Source: Pseudomonadota bacterium (GTDB taxonomy: Bacteria > Desulfobacterota > Binatia > Binatales > Binataceae). From it: DNA of 64,000 nucleotides. This document shows, piece after piece, positions 61,638 through 64,000 of this stretch. The notes beneath the pieces are model-generated. The model made no database searches and had not been told where the DNA came from. It saw only the letters and a list, made by a program, of their open reading frames with translations. Where the stretch lies: the NCBI GenBank assembly GCA_021325355.1, contig JAJPHI010000016.1, forward strand, positions 1-64,000, given 5' to 3'. Each line of letters begins with the position of its first letter. The stretch's first letter is position 1. The translations under genes and the position numbers were made by a program.

Positions 61638-62981
61638 ATGAGATTCATCCCGCATACGGCGGCCGATATTGCCCAGATGCTCGCGGCGCTGGACGTTGAG
61701 CGGCTCGACGATCTGGTCGCGCACGTGCCGGCGGCACTGCGCGCACAGGCAGCGATCCGATTGGATCGCGGTCTTGGTGAGCGCGAAGTGAGCGCGGCGA
61801 TGCGCGCGCTGGCGCAGCGCAATGCGCCGGCCACCGAACTGATCAGTTTTCTCGGCGGCGGCTGCTATCGTCATTATATTCCGGCGGCGGTGCGCGCCAT
61901 CACTGCGCGGGCCGAATTCGCCACCAGTTACACGCCCTATCAGCCGGAGGCGAGCCAGGGCACGACGCAGGCGATTTTTGAATTTCAGACCCTGATCACG
62001 CAGTTGACCGGCCTCGAAGTGGCGAACGCCAGCATGTATGACGGCGCTTCGGCGGCGGCAGAGGCGGTTCTGATGGCGCGGCGGATCCTTCCCAAACGTC
62101 ATCGCGTGGTCGTCTCGCGGGCCCTATGGCCCGATTATCGCGCAACCATCGCGACGTATCTTTCGGCGCAACAGGATCTGGAAATCGTCGAGTTGCCGCT
62201 TGACCTCGCAACCGGCAGCACCAGTTGCGAGGCTCTGGGCAAGCTCGCTGACCAGCATCTGCTGTGCGCGGTCGTGGGCTATCCGAACGCTTTCGGCGTA
62301 ATCGAGTCGCTCGGCCACATGACCCAGGTGGCTCATGAGGCGGGCGCGCTTCTGATCGCCGTTACGGCCGAGCCGCTGGCTTTCGGTCTGCTGAAGTCGC
62401 CAGGCGAGTTGGGCGCGGATATCGCCGTGGGCGAGGGGCAGAGTTTCGGCATCGCGCCGCAATTCGGCGGGCCCGGAGTCGGCTTCATGGCGGCGCGGAT
62501 GGCTCATGTGCGCTCGATGCCGGGTCGGCTGGTCGGCGAGACCCGCGACCGGCAGGGGCGGCGCGCCTTCTGTCTGACGCTAGCCGCGCGCGAGCAGCAT
62601 ATTCGGCGCGAGCGGGCAACGTCGAACATCTGCACCAATCACTCGCTGAACGCCCTCGCCGCCACCGTTTATCTCGCGCTGATGGGACGTAGCGGGCTGC
62701 GCCGGATGGCGGCGCGTAACGTCGACCTGGCTCATCAGGCGGCGGCCAAGCTCGCCGCGGTCGGGATCTCTCCGCGCTTCAGCGGAGCTTTTTTCAACGA
62801 GTTCGTGGCGCGCGTGCCCGATCCGCATCGCGCCCTTGAACGCGCGATCGCGCGCGGCGTGCTGGCCGGTCTCACGCTCGAGCGCGACTATCCGGAGCTG
62901 GCGGACGGACTGCTCATCGCGGTTACCGAAGTCAATGAACCGCAATCCCTGGATCTTCTGGCCGAGGCGCTGCGTGCGTAG
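61638..62981 (+). CDS. gcvPA: Glycine dehydrogenase (decarboxylating) subunit 1
   Basis: This is a 447-residue N-terminal half of the split P-protein, which decarboxylates glycine with PLP. Typical segments are F-L-G-G-G-C-Y-R-H-Y-I-P, the T-P-Y-Q-P-E-A-S-Q-G-T-T-Q segment, M-Y-D-G-A-S and F-G-G-P-G-V-G-F. The H-protein gene that usually lies between gcvT and gcvPA is missing. It is followed directly by gcvPB. Confidence 0.95.
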   Translation: MRFIPHTAADIAQMLAALDVERLDDLVAHVPAALRAQAAIRLDRGLGEREVSAAMRALAQRNAPATELISFLGGGCYRHYIPAAVRAITARAEFATSYTPYQPEASQGTTQAIFEFQTLITQLTGLEVANASMYDGASAAAEAVLMARRILPKRHRVVVSRALWPDYRATIATYLSAQQDLEIVELPLDLATGSTSCEALGKLADQHLLCAVVGYPNAFGVIESLGHMTQVAHEAGALLIAVTAEPLAFGLLKSPGELGADIAVGEGQSFGIAPQFGGPGVGFMAARMAHVRSMPGRLVGETRDRQGRRAFCLTLAAREQHIRRERATSNICTNHSLNALAATVYLALMGRSGLRRMAARNVDLAHQAAAKLAAVGISPRFSGAFFNEFVARVPDPHRALERAIARGVLAGLTLERDYPELADGLLIAVTEVNEPQSLDLLAEALRA

Positions 62982-64000
62982 ATGGGCTCAATGGACATGC
63001 TCAGTGATCGTGTACCGCTGATCTTCGAGGAGAGTCGGCCGGGCCGAACCGGCGCTGAAGTTGATCAGGGCGAACCGAGCGAGACCCGCGCGCTCGAGTT
63101 GCTGGGCGCCGAGCTCTGCCGCGACACGATCGCGGGTTTCCCGGAGCTTAGCGAGCCGCAGGTCCTGCGGCATTATCTGCGCCTCTCGCGCCTCAATTAC
63201 GCGCAGGCGCTGAATTTCTATCCGCTCGGCTCCTGCACGATGAAGTATAACCCGGTGGTCAATGACGAGATCGCCAACCTGCCGGGCTTCGCCGAGCTCC
63301 ATCCGGCCGTTCCGCCCGCGATGGCGCAGGGAGCGCTGGAACTGATGGCGCGGCTTGAAGGCGCGCTGGCCGAAATTACCGGAATGGATGCAGTTTCGCT
63401 TCATCCGGCGGCGGGAGCGCAGGGCGAATTGACCGGGCTGCTGATCGTCCGCGCCTGGGATCGCCGTCGCGGCGGCAAGCGGCGCAAGGTAATCATCCCT
63501 GATACCGCGCACGGCACGAATCCGGCGAGCTGCACGCTGGCCGGGTTCGAAGTGGTGGTGGCGCGCACCGGCGCGCATGGTTATCTCGAAGCGGCCGAGA
63601 TCCGCCGTCTGCTCGATGATCAGACCGCGGCGCTGATGGTTACGAATCCCAACACGCTGGGCATTTTTGAAGCCGAAATCAGCGCGATCGCGGAGGCGCT
63701 GCATCAGGCGGGCGCGCTGCTTTATTTGGACGGCGCGAACCTCAACGCTTTGCTGGGCGTCGCCAAGCCGGGAGCGATGGGCGCCGACATCGTCCATGTC
63801 AATCTGCACAAGACCTTTTCGACCCCGCATGGCGGCGGCGGACCGGGCGCCGGACCCGTCGCCGTAACCCGGGAGCTGGAACGTTTCCTGCCGCTGCCGC
63901 GGCTGGTCCGTCGCGCCGACGGTTTGTGGGATTTCGATCGTGAGCGGCCGGATTCAATCGGCAGGCTGCGCGCCTACCACGGCAACTTCGGGATGCTCGT
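62982..64000 (+). CDS. gcvPB: Glycine dehydrogenase (decarboxylating) subunit 2, 3' truncated by window edge
   Basis: The frame starts at the ATG directly after the gcvPA stop and remains open to the edge, giving 339 visible residues. It holds F-Y-P-L-G-S-C-T-M-K-Y-N-P, P-D-T-A-H-G-T-N-P-A-S and the PLP Lys in H-V-N-L-H-K-T-F-S-T-P-H-G-G-G-G-P-G. This subunit carries the cofactor and catalytic site of the split P-protein. Its C-terminus lies beyond the window. Confidence 0.94.
   Translation, partial: MGSMDMLSDRVPLIFEESRPGRTGAEVDQGEPSETRALELLGAELCRDTIAGFPELSEPQVLRHYLRLSRLNYAQALNFYPLGSCTMKYNPVVNDEIANLPGFAELHPAVPPAMAQGALELMARLEGALAEITGMDAVSLHPAAGAQGELTGLLIVRAWDRRRGGKRRKVIIPDTAHGTNPASCTLAGFEVVVARTGAHGYLEAAEIRRLLDDQTAALMVTNPNTLGIFEAEISAIAEALHQAGALLYLDGANLNALLGVAKPGAMGADIVHVNLHKTFSTPHGGGGPGAGPVAVTRELERFLPLPRLVRRADGLWDFDRERPDSIGRLRAYHGNFGML

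Overview
The window is a high-GC bacterial chromosome segment with densely packed genes, short gaps, many 1-40 nt overlaps, and frequent GTG or TTG starts. The gene set points to an environmental Gram-negative, flagellated heterotroph: a full flagellar rotor and stator, an outer-membrane-like exported protein, bactofilin, an HLD-II haloalkane dehalogenase, a deazaflavin (F420)-type oxidoreductase, several short-chain dehydrogenases and a 2-oxoacid dehydrogenase complex. This mix would fit an uncultivated delta-proteobacteria-like lineage such as Binatota (Desulfobacterota_B). That placement is inference from gene content only. No rRNA, tRNA, CRISPR array, insertion sequence or integrase was seen.

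Region 1 (1-15.4 kb) is a flagellar island. A minus-strand run of 15 genes reads fliM-2, fliN-2, an NtrC-like regulator, motA, motB, fliM-1, fliN-1, fliG, a lytic transglycosylase, flgB, flgC, fliE, fliF, fliH, fliI. Divergent from it on the plus strand are fliC, fliD and fliS. Together they give export ATPase, MS ring, C-ring, stator, proximal rod, filament and cap, but no che genes. The rotor is odd. There are two FliM/FliN pairs and neither FliM shows the N-terminal CheY-binding motif. The classic FliG-MotA charge pair (R281/E98 in E. coli) is Gln/Gln here, and the regulator lacks the GAFTGA loop.

Region 2 (15.4-24.4 kb) holds small stress-type proteins (DUF6496, KGG repeat), three SDR oxidoreductases, a TusA-like and a DsbA-like protein, a cupin, a lipoprotein, bactofilin, DUF72, and a small excisionase-type HTH protein preceded by a tandem 24-bp repeat. 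The KGG gene begins inside a perfect 12-bp hairpin that carries its Shine-Dalgarno sequence in the loop.

Region 3 (24.4-33 kb) is a five-gene MoxR ATPase / DUF58 / VWA operon of large membrane-anchored proteins. It is followed upstream by a beta-rich exported protein translationally overlapped with a beta-hydroxyacid dehydrogenase.

Region 4 (34-52 kb) carries metabolism and housekeeping genes: endonuclease III, E1-alpha/E1-beta/E2 of a 2-oxoacid dehydrogenase, M20 peptidase, gltX, guaA, a small secreted protein with a strong terminator, an ion channel, an M1 aminopeptidase, a DHA2 drug exporter, the F420-type oxidoreductase, an AGPS-like FAD oxidase, the haloalkane dehalogenase and a gamma-glutamylcyclotransferase-like protein.

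Region 5 (52-64 kb) has a sigma54 two-component system, an NAD-biosynthesis operon (nadA with an NrtR-type repressor and a palindromic operator at the promoter), an APC permease with folD, and the glycine cleavage genes gcvT-gcvPA-gcvPB without gcvH. The last gene runs off the right edge.
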